DNA of 64,000 bases, from NCBI RefSeq assembly GCF_035222375.1, contig NC_085891.1:1922001-1986000 (forward strand), read 5' to 3'. Shown in pieces: positions 34,121 through 47,259 of the stretch (positions within the stretch are counted from its first letter, which is position 1; each line of letters begins with the position of its first letter). This stretch comes from Podospora pseudocomata (taxonomy: Eukaryota > Ascomycota > Sordariomycetes > Sordariales > Podosporaceae). Position numbers and translations under genes: made by a program. The notes below the pieces were generated by a model. That model was not told where the DNA came from. It worked only from the letters and a program-made list of their open reading frames with translations, and did not search any database.

Positions 34121-35850
34121 GGCGTTGGTGGATGGCGTAGTGAGCCGAAATCAAATTCCCCAAAGCTCAAGTGGCGCTGGGGAGTCATGTAAATGATCTC
34201 CTCAGCAACGGGTAAAAATTGTCAAAAAAAGGAGGATTGAGGAAGATGAAGAAGTGGAGAGTGACGTGAGACTATCAACTGGGTGAAATTCCACAGTCGT
34301 CGTGTCGGGTTGAGTACAGCTTGATTGCCTCGTGTAAGTGGTGCTGGTTGTGGTGGCGACGGGTGCAGTGAATGTGGTGGTAGGTGGTGGTAGTGTGGGT
34401 GCTGGAAGGTGGGAGGCGGTGCTCTGAGTGGACTGCTGGGATTCAAAGAGGGGTGCTCTGAAGAGTGGAAAGTGAGGAAAGGGAAGAAAGAAAGGCTGCG
34501 GGCCAGCGAGGTGCCTTTTTGGCGGCGCCCGTGTTAGCGCAGCGAAGCCGAGAGGCACGGGCCAATCAAGTGAGGATGCCGTCCACAGCTCAGGGTGACA
34601 CTGGTACACTTTCGGTACACTTTCCAGTCACGTTGTTGAGCTGTCGAGCGAGCTGACTGTGCTCCTTTCTGAAGAGGAAGCAAGTACTTTGATGAATAAG
34701 ACCTAAATCGTCTTGGGGCTGCGATAGGGCTTAACCTTTCCCTACCAGCCACTCGATATCTGGCGATTTCGAAGCTTTGGTCACTCCGGGACCCCACGAA
34801 GCACCATATGCCTGGGCCTGTGGGCTGATAGCGATGATGAAAGCAAGTGGGCACCGGGCAGCCTATTGTTGCAAACGAAGGCCTTATTCGAAACTCTCAT
34901 AGAATAGAGATTAGAATCATCAAATTGCAGCAATTGATTTGAATGGGGTCCCAACTTAGCGGATGTGGTATCCCCCTTTCCAATTATTGTCTTTTGCACC
35001 AGAATACTCCCTCACTTCTCCCAGAACAGAAGTGACGGAACGTTTGAGACAGCTGCCGCGTGCCAAGCCAACGCTGAGGATGTCTGCTCCGCCCTCCTCT
35101 TCCGAACCAGGTTCGCACGCTTCGCTGAAACCTGTGTGAATGCTGTTGCCTCCGAATTATTTGCTTCCTACGGAGTAGCCTGAGAGGCACCCCAGCGTGC
35201 CCATCATGCCACGTTAGTGTAACCTCATGTTGTACCAACAGGTTCACAAACGTGGGGCGCTCAAGTTAGTCATCCTGCTGTAACTGTAAGCTCACATCCC
35301 AAGAGCCATGTATTCACACTTCACTTATCGAGGGTCAACTCTATATGAGTCTTCCGTCATATGACGTGGACCGGCGCAGCTGACAATCACCCCTACCCCC
35401 CAAATCCCCAAACCATCTTCCCAAAGGCGGGGAACTGCGGTTTCATTGTCAAAGACTTGGCCTGAGCTCGGCGACGGGAATGCAGAAGCGGTAACTCGGG
35501 ATACAAAGTAGCGAGACTGCGAAGCATCGAACGTCGAACATCGAAAGGAACAAAAACAAGGTGCCATGGCGAATCGTGACATTTGACATCTGCGCGCTCT
35601 AGAAGCTTGCGATCGAGAAGTTTGCTCCCGACTATGGTCGTGTTGAGTGAGGGAGCGACGTGATGATGCGCTTCCCTTCCATACATCATTTAAGTGACAA
35701 TCGTGAACGAGACCGTGGACTCGCCGTTGCTCAAAGAATTCTCATTGATCGACCCGCCGTACCCAACGGCTGAAATTGTGTACTGCAGAGCCTCCGTTGT
35801 CCTTTTCCATGACACCAAACCCAGAAGCCAAACCATGCCCATCAACGCAC
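34121..35850. other. Gene-free space upstream of the RING-PHD gene
   Basis: 1.7 kb between the RING-PHD start and the eL43 stop. The first few hundred bases, rich in C/A on the minus strand, are the likely promoter and leader of the RING-PHD gene. An 11-base segment containing GGTACACTTTC is repeated at about 34601-34622. No gene was recognised. Confidence 0.45.
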
Positions 35851-36754
35851 TTAAACTTCAGTGATCTCGCGAAGTCTGCGGAGAGTCGACCGCATAGCGG
35901 CAGCAGCGGGAGTACTATCTTCGGTCAGTCGGTTTCCTGTTTGTGAGTTTTCCAAGGACGACATACGCAACGACGTAAGCACCACCAGCCATGACCTTCT
36001 TGCAAGACTTGCAGTTCCAGATACCGACGGAGGAGCGGCGAACGCTGTCCTTACCACAGAAAGCTACACAATAGGTCAGCGATCCGTGCGACCTTGTTCA
36101 AGGAAGCCATGGGATTAATGGCCCTCCACTATCAAAGAGGGGACATACTGCAGGTATATCTGGCGTGCTGGGACACTTCCTGCTTCTTGACGAGCTTACG
36201 GAGCGAAGCACCGTATCTGGGAGACAGTCAGCTTCAAATCCACCTTCTTGCTGATAAGCAAGTTCCAAAAGTCGAGTGGAAGCTTCGTCGAGGGGTCGGG
36301 TTGTATGGGGTGCTGGCCGCCGGTCGCGTTGCGAGTCTCAAAGAATTCAAGTTGTTGTTCATCGAATCGAGTTCTGGATTCCAAAGCAGATAAACCCAAC
36401 AAGCCAGGCAATAGATTCCCAGGCAAAACTCCCACCTCAGGACCATCATCTGCCGTTGAAAGTTGCCATCGCGAGTTCCATCATTCCGTTGGCGGGTCTT
36501 TGGCGGGGTTTCTGAACTAGGATGCTGTGAAGTGTTGGGAAATTCGCTTTCCTAGAACTCGGTGTCGTCGTCGTCGAAAAGGGCAAAGAGAAGGATTCAA
36601 AGCGGAAGAGTATGGGCGACTAACCTTGTACCGTACTATTTTTGCCCCATTAGCGACTTTGTTCTCGCGACCGCAGCAGCAACCACAGGATCAGAGGGAC
36701 AGCGATATTACTTACCTTGCCGGAAATGCCGACCTTCTTCGTGCGCTTGGACAT
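35851..36754 (-). CDS. RPL43: 60S ribosomal protein eL43 (L37a/L43), with an 11-nt microexon
   Basis: Five exons, 36754-36716, 36635-36625, 36216-36149, 36063-35967 and 35914-35851, give exactly 92 aa, the family size. Exon 2 is only 11 nt (TACGGTACAAG) and supplies Y-G-T and two bases of Arg. Without it the invariant [14 protein letters not shown] segment cannot be made. eL43 is a zinc-ribbon protein of the large ribosomal subunit. The zinc cysteines are in YTCTFCGK and IWNCKSCKK, and the ending [14 protein letters not shown] is typical. The introns are 80, 408, 85 and 52 nt. Intron 2 (36217-36624) is unusually long for this window. It is divergent from the saccharopine-dehydrogenase-like gene. 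Confidence 0.93.
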
Positions 36755-37468
36755 TTTGACTGATTATTGGGTTGGGATCTGGGTCGTGATCTCCAAGTAC
36801 GAGTCGCTGGGCGTTCGGCGGGCAAGACGATTTTGATAAATGTGCAGGTCAATTTTTGGTGTGTGCCAGGGGGCCGCGCAGAGGAAAACTCGGAATCTAG
36901 GCGAAACCATTTTGCCGTTTTTTTCTACCACCAGCTGGGAGACCATGTGCGGGGCGGGGCACGCCAACCCCAATTATTATGGAGCCTTTTGCAGACTCCC
37001 GCTGCCAAGATTTCGGCCGTTGGCCAATGCATCATTTGCCTGCCGGGGGTTTGTTCACCTGGAGCTGCCGTTTCGATCTTTGATCTTTGGCAACACAAGG
37101 AACAATCAGGGAGAAAACCGGAAGCCGGTCCTTTGCCCGAAAGCATTGTGATACACCGTTCAGTTCCAAGTACCAGAGAGCTATAGACGGCGTTGATTGC
37201 CTATTCTGGCTCACCATATGTCTCCGATAACATCAGGACGGCACTTTCAGCTGTAAGACAGGGATCATAGCAATGATGCCCTTGATGAATGGTTGACGCA
37301 AAGCGGGTCTATGCTTAAGCTCCCCTCCTACCCAGTAGCCCAAGTACTTGGGCATGTCCTTTGATAGAGATAGTCAACCCTCAATTCCACACCCTCATCT
37401 TATCTTTTTGAGGAACTTGCTCGTGTCGTTATTGAAAAAAAACTTGAAGGTGGTGCCAACTCAAAAAG
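36755..37468. promoter_or_regulatory. Divergent promoter (eL43 / SDH-like)
   Basis: 714 bp between divergent start codons. As a ribosomal-protein promoter, the part near 36755 should be strongly active. I see no firmly recognisable binding site. Confidence 0.5.
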
Positions 37469-38788
37469 ATGACGTTCAAAAACCACAGCCGCCAATACGA
37501 CCTCGTCGTCTTTGGAGCCACAGGTAAGCTATCACCAGCAATATCTCACTCATGATCACAAACTAACACTCACCCAGGCTACACCGGCAAACTCACCGCA
37601 AAGTACATCACCACTCACCTCCCCAGCACCCTTAAATGGGCCATCGCCGGCCGCTCCCAAGCCAAACTTGAGCTCCTCACCGAAGAGCTCAAAAAGCTCA
37701 ACCCAGACCGCGCACCCCCCTCCATCGAAACCTGTTCCCTCAACGACACCGACCTCTCCTCCCTCGCCAAGAAGACCTTCATTCTCATCACCACCGTCGG
37801 TCCCTACTCCGCCCACGGCGAGCACGCCTTCAAAGCCTGCGCCCAAAATGGCACCCACTACCTCGACGTCACCGGCGAAGTCCCCTACGTCGCCGCCATG
37901 ATCAAGAAATACGAAGACACGGCCAAATCCACCGGGGCCATCATGATCCCTCAAATCGGCATCGAGTCCGCCCCTCCTGATCTCCTCACCTTCGCCCTGG
38001 CAAACACCCTGAAAGAGGAGCTCAACGCCAAAACCGCCGATGTGACTGTGTCCATCCACAACCTCAAATCTGCCCCTTCAGGCGGGACTTTAGCCACGGC
38101 TCTCACAATCTCGGATCATTTTCCTCTCCCTACATTAATAGCTTCTTACAAACCATACGCCCTGTCTCCAGTTCCCAACCCAACCCGCGCCCCTCAACCA
38201 GGCCTCCTGACCCGCGTCACCGGCCTCATCACCATTCCCCATTTAGGCCTCCTCACCTCCAGCATAGCCAACGGAACCGACACCGCCCTTATCCACCGCA
38301 CCTGGGGCCTGCTGTCCACCCTCCCCTCTCGCCAGTCTCAATCATACGGCCCTAAGTTCAGCTTCCGCGAATACATGAAACCACGGAATTGGCTCACCGG
38401 CATAGCTATCCACTTTGGCCTCATTCTCTTTGGTCTTATCATTGTCACCGGACCCCTGAGGAGGTTCCTTGCGGGTAGGGTGACCCAGCCAGGGGAGGGT
38501 CCGGAAGAGGATGTGGCGAGCAAGGACGAGATTGAATATAGGGGTGTTGCCACGCCGGATGGGGATTTCGGGAAAAAGAAGGCGGTGGGAAAGGCGTGGT
38601 TTAGGGGGAGTACGTATTATTTGACGGGGATGTTCCTGGCGGAGGCGGCGAGGACGATTTTGGAGGAAGGAGGGGAGGGGTTGGGGTTGGAGGGCGGGGT
38701 TTACACGCCTGCGTTGTTGGGGGGGGGTTTTGTCGAGAATTTGCAGAAGGAAGGGTTTAGAGTTGAGACAGGGGTTTTGGAGGATTAA
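37469..38788 (+). CDS. Saccharopine-dehydrogenase-like oxidoreductase, membrane-anchored
   Basis: Two exons, 37469-37523 and 37578-38788, give 421 aa. The 54-nt intron (donor GTAAGC, branch ACTAAC, acceptor CCCAG) splits the nucleotide-binding motif, so that exon 1 ends in VVFGATG and exon 2 begins YTGKLTAKY. That is the Rossmann GATGYTG loop at residues ~16-22. Further family marks are WAIAGRSQAKLELL, LITTVGPYSAHGEHAFKAC, THYLDVTGE and the IPQIGIESAPPDLL region. A hydrophobic helix near residue ~310-330 (WLTGIAIHFGLILFGLIIV) fits the lipid-droplet or membrane anchoring reported for eukaryotic SCCPDH-like proteins. It lacks features that would make it the lysine-pathway enzyme Lys9, so its substrate is unknown. 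Confidence 0.88.
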
Positions 38789-39772
38789 AGGGGGTCGTGG
38801 TTGTAGTGGGGTGTAATAGATAGGAGAGGAGTTGGAGTTTATTTCGCAGGGACGGAAATGTTTCACGTACATATCTGGGCTCGATCTGGGCATAATTCTC
38901 AAGGTGTTAAACTCCAGCCCATGTCCATGAACTGCGTACCTACCTATACAAGCACCTCACTGCTGTCGTCTGGGCTGCTAGTGGTTGCAAGACTTGGGAA
39001 ACCTGTGATGTGATGGGTCTGCGTCTTGTTTGGTATTTCATCGAGGCTTATACTGAGGTTGACTATGTTTGTGATTTGCTCGTCTGAGGTATTATGTAGG
39101 TGGCATGTCACCTCGTCGATGCAGGTACATGTCCTGTAATCATTTGGCAGGCAGATGAAGACATCCAGAGGTCTTGGAATATAGACAAATGCCATTAGGA
39201 TAGAGATGTTAGGTATTGATTGTGCTCGACTGCCTGCTGCCATCTTTCTGTGGTCTGTTTTTCCACTATCATTATTTGACACCTTGAAACTGTCTAGGCA
39301 ATGCTTTTCCTTGAAATGTTTGGTGGATGTGTCCCTGTAATATCTGGTAGCTATGTGACTTTGGATCTCCCATGCGAATGCTGCGAGACTTTTGGCAAGT
39401 CTAATGGATGGGTTAGAAGTTAAGTTCTCTTGGAGATACTTGATTATATAGTTTGTGATGATGAGGTGTACCGAGCAAAGAAATGAAAACTAATCTATTG
39501 TTGAACAAGAAACGTATCAAAGTAAAGATGTCACGCGGGCAGAAAATAGGAGGGGATTTAGAAACCCTTATAAATTGATACTTTCACGCTAGCTATGCCT
39601 GCCGGATGAATGGCATACTCGGCCTGCGTGTGTTATAGAGATGTAAGATCTCGTAATGATAAATGTGAAGCAAAAGTATCTAGGTACAATATCTGGCATT
39701 AAAAATCACCGCTCGAAATCCACCCTCAGATCATCTCTCTTGCTGCAGTTTTATATGCATTTCGAGACTGCA
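38789..39772. other. Convergent 3' region
   Basis: About 1 kb between the SDH-like gene and the broken GTPase gene, which converge. It is AT-rich toward the right and no gene or repeat was recognised. Confidence 0.5.
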
Positions 39773-42700
39773 TCACTCCTTATCATGCTCCTCGTTCTTC
39801 ACTGGAAGATCGTACATCTCTTGATCCTGGACCTCTGCATCATCATGTTCGTCAGAAGAATCAGCATCTCCATCAGCAGGTGGAGCTGTCAGGTGCTCGT
39901 CCTGAGCTGGATCAAACCCATCGTCATTCTCAGCCGAGCGGTCCATCTCCCGAACCTCAGTGCCTGGTGTCAATGGTGAGCCATGCAAGATCTCATTGAA
40001 TCTTCGATCGGCAGTGGCCAGAAGGTTTTCGATGGCTCGCTTCGAAGTCTCCGAGACTTTGATTCTGTGCTCCACATAGAGCACACGCTTGAATTCTCTG
40101 CCGGTCTTCGTAACGACCCCTCTGCCCTTTCCGATAGCCCTCTCCCTGCAGTCGCGCAAGCCCTCGAGCAAAGTCTTCTCGACTTTCTAAGTTGCGGCTC
40201 TGAACATCGGGTCCCGTCTCGTCTCAAAATGTGTGGTCATCAGCTCTTTCATCCGTCCAAAGCACCCCGTTCCTACTTAAAGATTAATGCTAGCTCCAAG
40301 CCAAAGCACCCGAGCAGGGAAGCATACCTTTCTCCTCTTTGCAAGCTTGGTATGCTGGTATCATATTCTCCGTGATGGTTGAGACGATCATGCGACTGGC
40401 AGACTTTTGTGTATCGTTGAGACGCTTGCTCAGTTTCGGCACGTCCTGGAGGATTCCCTCTAGGAGAGTCATCTGGTGCCTCACCGCAAAAAACACCGGC
40501 AGCTTGTTGAGGACCTCACGCTCGGCTGTGAGATTGCTGAAAGCACGTAGCCCCATGATCATGCCGTCGGCAAGGGGCACGAGATGCTTGGTCACGAGGT
40601 CGGTGAATACCTTCTCCCACCCGGGAGAGATAAAACTCATCAGAGGGTCGACGAGCTCTGCTGCTCGTTAGTTATTTTTCATGTATCATGTCTTGTATTA
40701 TGTTGAGAGTAATCTTACCCTGATTTAAGTCAATTGGACCTCGTCTGCTCTTCCACACGCATCTAGTTTGGTTGTTATATACATCATCATAAACGTTGGA
40801 CTTTTGTGTGTTTGACTTACTCTCTGACACACGCCGCGCGGAATGTGCCATACAGCAAGCCACCATTTCTCGGGCGCGAAAACCATCTCTCGATGGCGGT
40901 GGTCGCACTCTTTGATGCCGTATCACGAGCGTTAGGCAACTTGCAAAAGATGTTGGAGTGCACCGCCTGGTCGAGATTGTTGAAAGCTTCCTCAATCATC
41001 GAGTCAAATCTTTGCTGGAGTTCATTGAGACGATCTTGGAGAATGGCTTTCTCAACCTCTCGTATATCTTCAGCTAGCGTGTAAGGCTTTGCAGCAACGA
41101 GAACTCGCAAGTGCAAACCAGTTAGAAACGAGCAAAATCACGCAAGACTTGGCGGTAATTTTCACACTCTATTTAGGCGACAATGTTGAGAGCGTGTTCC
41201 TTGAGCATAGGAATCTGGGTGTCGTCAGTCGTGGTAAATCCATGGATTGATTCGTCTTCTTGAAGTCTTCCCATCAGTTTATGGTAGGCATTGCTTGACA
41301 CACAAAAGACGGGGAGCTTTTTGCCGATCTCGTAGTACTTGTCTTGCTGGATCTTGCTGGGATCATAATTATCGTCGTATGCGGCATCTTCTTCATCCAG
41401 CCTGTGGGAGTCTTGTTAGCTTATGCAACAGGGAATGTAATCAGTGCCATGACGACTGACTCTAGAACACCTTCCCCAAACTGTCTCTGAAGTTCAGGCT
41501 TCGAGAAATCATTGCGGAAGCGAATGCGCGCGCTTCTCCTCTGCTTCTTTAGTAGATCGATGACCTCGTTTATGCTCTTTACCTTATTTTCCAAATCGTT
41601 CTCGGCGTCCTTAATGGACAACTCTTTCATTCCCGAATTAGCCATCTGCTCACTAAGGCTTTGCAGTCTTTGAGACGCCTCATCTCGAGAAATCTTCTCC
41701 TGTCTAGGCTCACCCTCCTCAAATAATGGCTCAGCGTCATCACTGAGATCACTCACCTCGGGGCTTTGATCCTGCTGCTGCTTTCGAAAGCGCTTGCGTG
41801 CCTCATCCGCAGCTGGTCTCGCAGGTCGCTTTCGCGAAGCTTGTGGTAGCTCGAGAACAATCATGTCATCGGAGGGATTTTCAAGCAGAGTAAGCTTCAA
41901 GCGCAGACTCTGATTGTTGAGGAGCTTAATATCTTCCCTGACCTGCGCTAGCTGTTGCTGCTTAGACATCAGATCCCCACTGCGTTCCAAGACTTCGGCG
42001 CGCATCACTTTGAGTTTTTCATCGTAGCGATGCGCTTCAGCATGGTCTGGAAGTGATTTTAGGAGTTCAGTCTTGGAAATGCCATCCGTTTTGGAACAGA
42101 TGACGGTGACTGCAGAGTAAGCCCCGTCAAACCGGAGCTGTCTTTTGAACGCCTTGCCGAGAAGCTGTCTCGCCGCTAGATCATCAACCGCTTGAGTGAT
42201 CGGGGTAAACACCCAGAGGCCTGAACAGCGTTGGATATACCTGTTTGCAATCCTGGACCGAGCAGCATTGGAATCCTGTATACCTGGCTGTTTGACTGTC
42301 AGAGAATCACCATCGTGATCGAGCGTAAGAAAAAGCTTACCAAGTCCACGAGAACCAGTCCACTTTTCAGAGTCTCAGACCTGATAAAGACGCGAACAAC
42401 CTTGATCAAAGGCCAAAACTCGAGTGATGTCGCTTCCTTGGGCCGTCCTCGACCTTTCTCCTTGGAGTCGACAAGGGTTCGAAGAAGCTTGACAAACCCG
42501 TTGGAGGACGGGTCGGCGACAGTCTTCACGGATCAGAATAAGTGTTTGACCGAGTAGTCTTTGACCAAGGTATCCACGTTGAATTTTCCCTTCTTGATAC
42601 ATCTCCCTTGAGCGCTGGATAAACCGCTCTGAGTTTGTGATAGGCAATGCCAGCTTCGCTCTCGGTACCAAACACCTCAGGCCCAAACGTCGCTTGGCCG

Positions 42701-43248
42701 TTATGAATGTCGTCAAGAAGAATATCGAGCTCTTTCGCCCACTCGTCGGCGGTGATGAACTCCACCTCTGCTCGATACTTCTCATTGGGATCATCTGAAG
42801 TGTTGTACGAAACCTCCGTAATCGCTGCGGTACAAGCCCTCATGCAGTTTGTCGGGAGAAGATCCTCCTCATCTAGCACAGCATTGATCACGCTGCTTTT
42901 GCCGGCTCCGGTGCTTCCGACCACTCCAATTACCACACGCTGTGGGCTAGCTTTTTGTTTGAGGCGGTCAATATTTTTGAGCCAGTTGCCGACCTCGGGC
43001 AGGTCCTTGAGACTTTGAACAACTGCTTCGGCATTCTCAAGCAATTGGATGATACATTGGAACCCCTCATCGAGCTTCAAAAAGTCTTCTTCTTTGCCGA
43101 GAGTGTGAAGGGATTTGAAATAGGTGTCTTCTGATGTGTATGTTGTGGGAGGCTTGCCCTCCTTGCTAGGGGGCGATTCCATGAAGACAGACTCAGCTAC
43201 TTGTTTGGTGATGTGTTGAGATCTAGAGGCGGTGTTAGCAAACAGCAT
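39773..43248 (-). pseudogene. Broken large dynamin-like GTPase (nuclear GTPase SLIP-GC-like)
   Basis: A multi-exon gene for a large P-loop GTPase of the type common in filamentous fungi. Visible are the G1 motif GVVGSTGAGKSSVINA (about 42,890-42,940), a G2-region Thr (ACTAAITEV), the G3 motif DLPG, split by an intron with donor GTAAGC, and a long helical stalk (KLKVMRAEVLERSG, QFGEGVLELDEEDAA, YTLAEDIREVEKAILQDRL, WEKVFTDLVTKHLVPLADG) ending in an acidic tail. Several introns still have good signals (donors GTAAGC, GTAAGT, GTAAGA; branches CTAAC). Yet stops interrupt conserved sequence at 42535-42533 (TGA), 41175-41173 (TAA) and 40189-40187 (TAG), and the frame shifts near 42,570-42,640 and near 41,120-41,130. 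All three stops fit C-to-T change (CGA, CAA, CAG). It is probably a recent pseudogene. A 5' exon may be missing from this call. Confidence 0.75.
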
Positions 43249-44798
43249 TCGCGAAAATGAACCAGCAAGCCGATTTTTATGTTAAAGAATCTCGGTACCG
43301 ACCACGATGTCACCATCTAGAGTCGTTCGACTCCGGAAGATGTTCCGACTCGACCACAAAGCAAAATTCGAGAAACTGAGAAATGATATGAAGCTGTTGA
43401 GGTGATCCTCGTGAAGAGTGAGCCCAGAAGTCGGCGGTTGTAAGAGGGGAGAGAAGAGAGCCGCCCGACGGGAGAAAATTTGGTTGAGAGAAGAGATTTG
43501 AGGCAGATCTCTGAGCGGAAGAAATAAAAAGATAAGCAAACTGGGTGGTTTGGCTGGGAGAGTTCGAAGCTGGGAAAAAGATCGCACGAAAATTCCGAGA
43601 TAAGCATCATGAGACAAGAGATATCAAGGGAAGGAGCAACTGGTAGCTCGGATGACGAATAGAAAGAGACATCTTGGATATTTCGATCAGGCATAAACTC
43701 TGAGCTGAGGCCTTGGGGTTTCATGCAGGTCAGTTTCCACGACTAAAGGCATCTCGAACGAGTAGGTGAGATTGGAGAAATATATCAAGGCCAGATGGCA
43801 TTGGCTGTTCAGAATCTCAGGGAACAAAAAGAGTAATTTCAAACAAAAAAACCGTCTTAGCGCAGTATTAGTATCAACAAACCCAACTAGGACGGTGAGT
43901 ACTGTCAATAATACCTAAGTAAGGTAGGATGCACCAAGTCTCATTCAAAGAACACGACTAGTCAACCAGTACCGCAACATGGCTGACATAGCACGTTGAA
44001 GTAATAGAGACAATCTCAGCTTGGAAGCTGTACCTAGAGTACTCGGTAAAAGCAGGTAGTTTATACGTTAGTGCACTTGTCCAAAGAGAGAGAGTCCTTA
44101 CACAAATGGGACCACATAGCAGACACAAGCAAGTATCATGTGTCAAAGCAGAATGAAATGATGACACTGCTCAGCCATGACTGCTTATAGACAATTCTAG
44201 GGCATAATGGCAACGCCTGTCTACGCAGTCCGGTTAGCTGGAATTGAGTGAAGACCAGGAAATTACTCGGAGCGATATCTGTAGGTGTTCAATGTTCCTT
44301 GCATTGTCAACCCGAGTTAATAATATAAGAGCAGATGTTATTTATGGCATGGCACCCTTAATAGCGATGAACAGTTTTGTGAGGCTATTCCCAACCACCC
44401 AACCTGCGTTTACATGAAACGTTGGAAATTGGGTGTGGCCCAGCTGGTTCTGCCAAGATCGAATCCCTGGTCTTGAGAGCGCTGACCGCCTTTAAAGTGT
44501 AGTGATTCTGCCGACATGGCCAAGGCGGAAGCTCCAAACAGAGGCTGTTTCCCAGCGAACTGCCACCAAGGTCCACCACTAGCAACAACATCGATGACTA
44601 AGCAGACCCGCCCTCAGACACCACCGACGACATCATCTCGGAGAAGGACAATAGCACTGTCCAGTTACTCTATCAGAACACTTGTAGAATATTTAGCTTC
44701 AAAATTCTTCTCTCAGCACCATTTCTCCTCCTGCGCAGCACATCTTGCTTCAGCTACACGCTAGGTTTCCAGCGACCCCGAGCAAACACCAAGTCAAG
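43249..44798. other. Gene-free space between GTPase relic and CFIm25 gene
   Basis: 1.5 kb with no supportable gene. It includes the upstream region of the broken GTPase and the promoter and leader of the CFIm25 gene. A weak tRNA-like pattern near 44,440-44,510 was examined and not accepted. Confidence 0.45.
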
Positions 44799-45684
<886 letters not shown>

Positions 45685-46860
45685 CTCTCTAGTGTCTTCT
45701 CATCTCTTTCTCCTTGACCTGTCTTCTTCAGTCAAAAGCAGCGAGATAAGCCTGCGACTACTTTTCTTGAGTTTCTGCCACTCATGCGCACTACACATAA
45801 AACGGGATGGAAGGGAATGGGTTAGCGGATTTGGGGTTTGCTTTGTGCCTTTCTTCTTTTCGAGAGAGCAGGCGTCAGGTGGAGTTTGGACGGCGTTTAA
45901 CAGGTCAGGCAGATACCAGCGGATCATGGTTAAGACATTTTACATTGTTCTTGTTTGCTCTTTTGGGTTGTTGCCGGTGTCCATGTGAAATGTCTGGGAG
46001 ATACGGTTACCGCAGATTTAGTGTGGCTTGTTGATGAGAGCTGGCCTTTTACGACATTGACGCCCCTCTATCGGCAACCCGAGCCTGCTTTGTAGCTACA
46101 TACATGTAAAAGCTTCCTCCCTACCAGGCTCAGTTATCATAGAAGGTGGGAGAGGGCAGCTTCGATGTGGAAACACAAGCACGCCACACGCATTATCAGA
46201 GATTTGCGCAGTGACCAAGGTGATGACAAGGGGCGCTATCTTGATAGGTTGGCCCGACTACCTATCTCTTTTTGTTTCGAGGAATGCATGTTAAGTTGGC
46301 TATTGCAGGGCAGACAAATGGCAAAAGCAATGGTGGTATCATTTTCGTGAAGTTGCGAGCTGGATGGCCAGTCAAGGAACGCTTCAACAGCGAGAGGCGA
46401 TGGGCGAAGAAGTTGACTTGTGGTGGTCGAGGTATTTCAAGTCATTATCCAAGGCCAAAAAGACCAAACACGTCGTCACCATCTACACCGCACAGGAAAA
46501 CAGAGCCTGCGACGAAATATCGGGTCTCTAAAAGATAGTCACCACGCCTCTCAATCATCTTCCAGGATCTCTCGACCATCTGTGAAGGCCGATCAATATA
46601 TATTTAAAGTCTATCCACTGTCTCCACAGGTGTGCCAACCATCTTCAAGGTTGGCATCTTCAAAACCTACTGCCTAGGTATCCTCCAAAACGTATTGATT
46701 ACCTTGTAAATCCTTGACTCTTGTCGGAGTCTCTATTTTCCTGTCCATATCATGCTATCTAGGGCAGCCCATTTTAGGTTGCGAACGATATCAAAACGAA
46801 TCTCGTGAGGTCCTCGTGCCGAAATATGTGGCGTAGAGATAGGCAGTGATCAAAAAGTTT
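45685..46860. other. Gene-free space
   Basis: 1.2 kb downstream of the CFIm25 gene. The first part is 3'-UTR-like. I see no gene and no clear further copy of the small tandem family that starts just to the right. Confidence 0.45.
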
Positions 46861-47218
46861 GAACTTCTTTCCCCACAAACACAAACCCGGACAACCATTA
46901 GGTCCGCTGCAGCACGATATCTACCGCCAGCCATTCAACGCAATCTGTGGCGCCGTGGTCGAATACGATAGAGAGCTAGCCGTTGCAAACCCCAAAGATT
47001 ACCAGCCCAATCTAGAACCCACGGCGAAGTGGACAAGCACAGTTTCGCTTTCATGTTCTGTATTTGATCAGAAATCCACTGGAACAACGTCCCTCGGCCA
47101 AATGTTTCGATTCGGCGCCATTATTTCACATAGAAAAAAGCGGCTATCACTCAGGGAAGACACCAACCTTCGAACGTTGGTTGGTACCACCGATCAGATC
47201 ACCTACGCCAAAGTCTGA
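46861..47218 (+). pseudogene. Degenerate copy 0 of the tandem CDAMIEYH family
   Basis: An open stretch whose segment QPFNAICGAVVEYDREL (about 46,930-46,980) matches SQFNALCDAMIEYHTDQ of copy 3 at the same relative place. No ATG starts it in the expected position, and the second-exon motif (EYxxxALYHWxExxKW) was not found after it. It is best read as a decayed first member of the cluster. The alternative is a living gene with a start exon I cannot see. Confidence 0.4.
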
Positions 47219-47259
47219 TCGACACACAGCAAAGCCTTCAATCCCAGCAGAAGCTCACA

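Noticed and set aside
34202-34609. 135-codon minus-strand frame upstream of the RING-PHD gene
   Set aside because: Thr/Pro/Ser low complexity typical of a C/A-rich leader; not conserved-looking.
36217-36624. C/D snoRNA in eL43 intron 2
   Set aside because: Only one weak C-box-like motif and no D box at a sensible distance.
42459-42535. An intron that would remove the frame break and TGA in the GTPase gene (GTATCA donor, GTGAAG end)
   Set aside because: It would delete a segment that reads like conserved family sequence (NVDTLVKDYSV, SVKTVADPSS), and the AAG acceptor is poor. Disruption is the simpler reading, and other stops remain in any case.
43317-43724. N-terminal extension exon of the GTPase (135-codon minus-strand frame)
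   Set aside because: No family sequence recognised and no convincing join to 43248.
44395-44515. Possible minus-strand tRNA-Leu-like segment (CTCAAGA with a GGATTCGAT box)
   Set aside because: The B box is imperfect, and no acceptor and D arms pair around it; the likeness is too weak.
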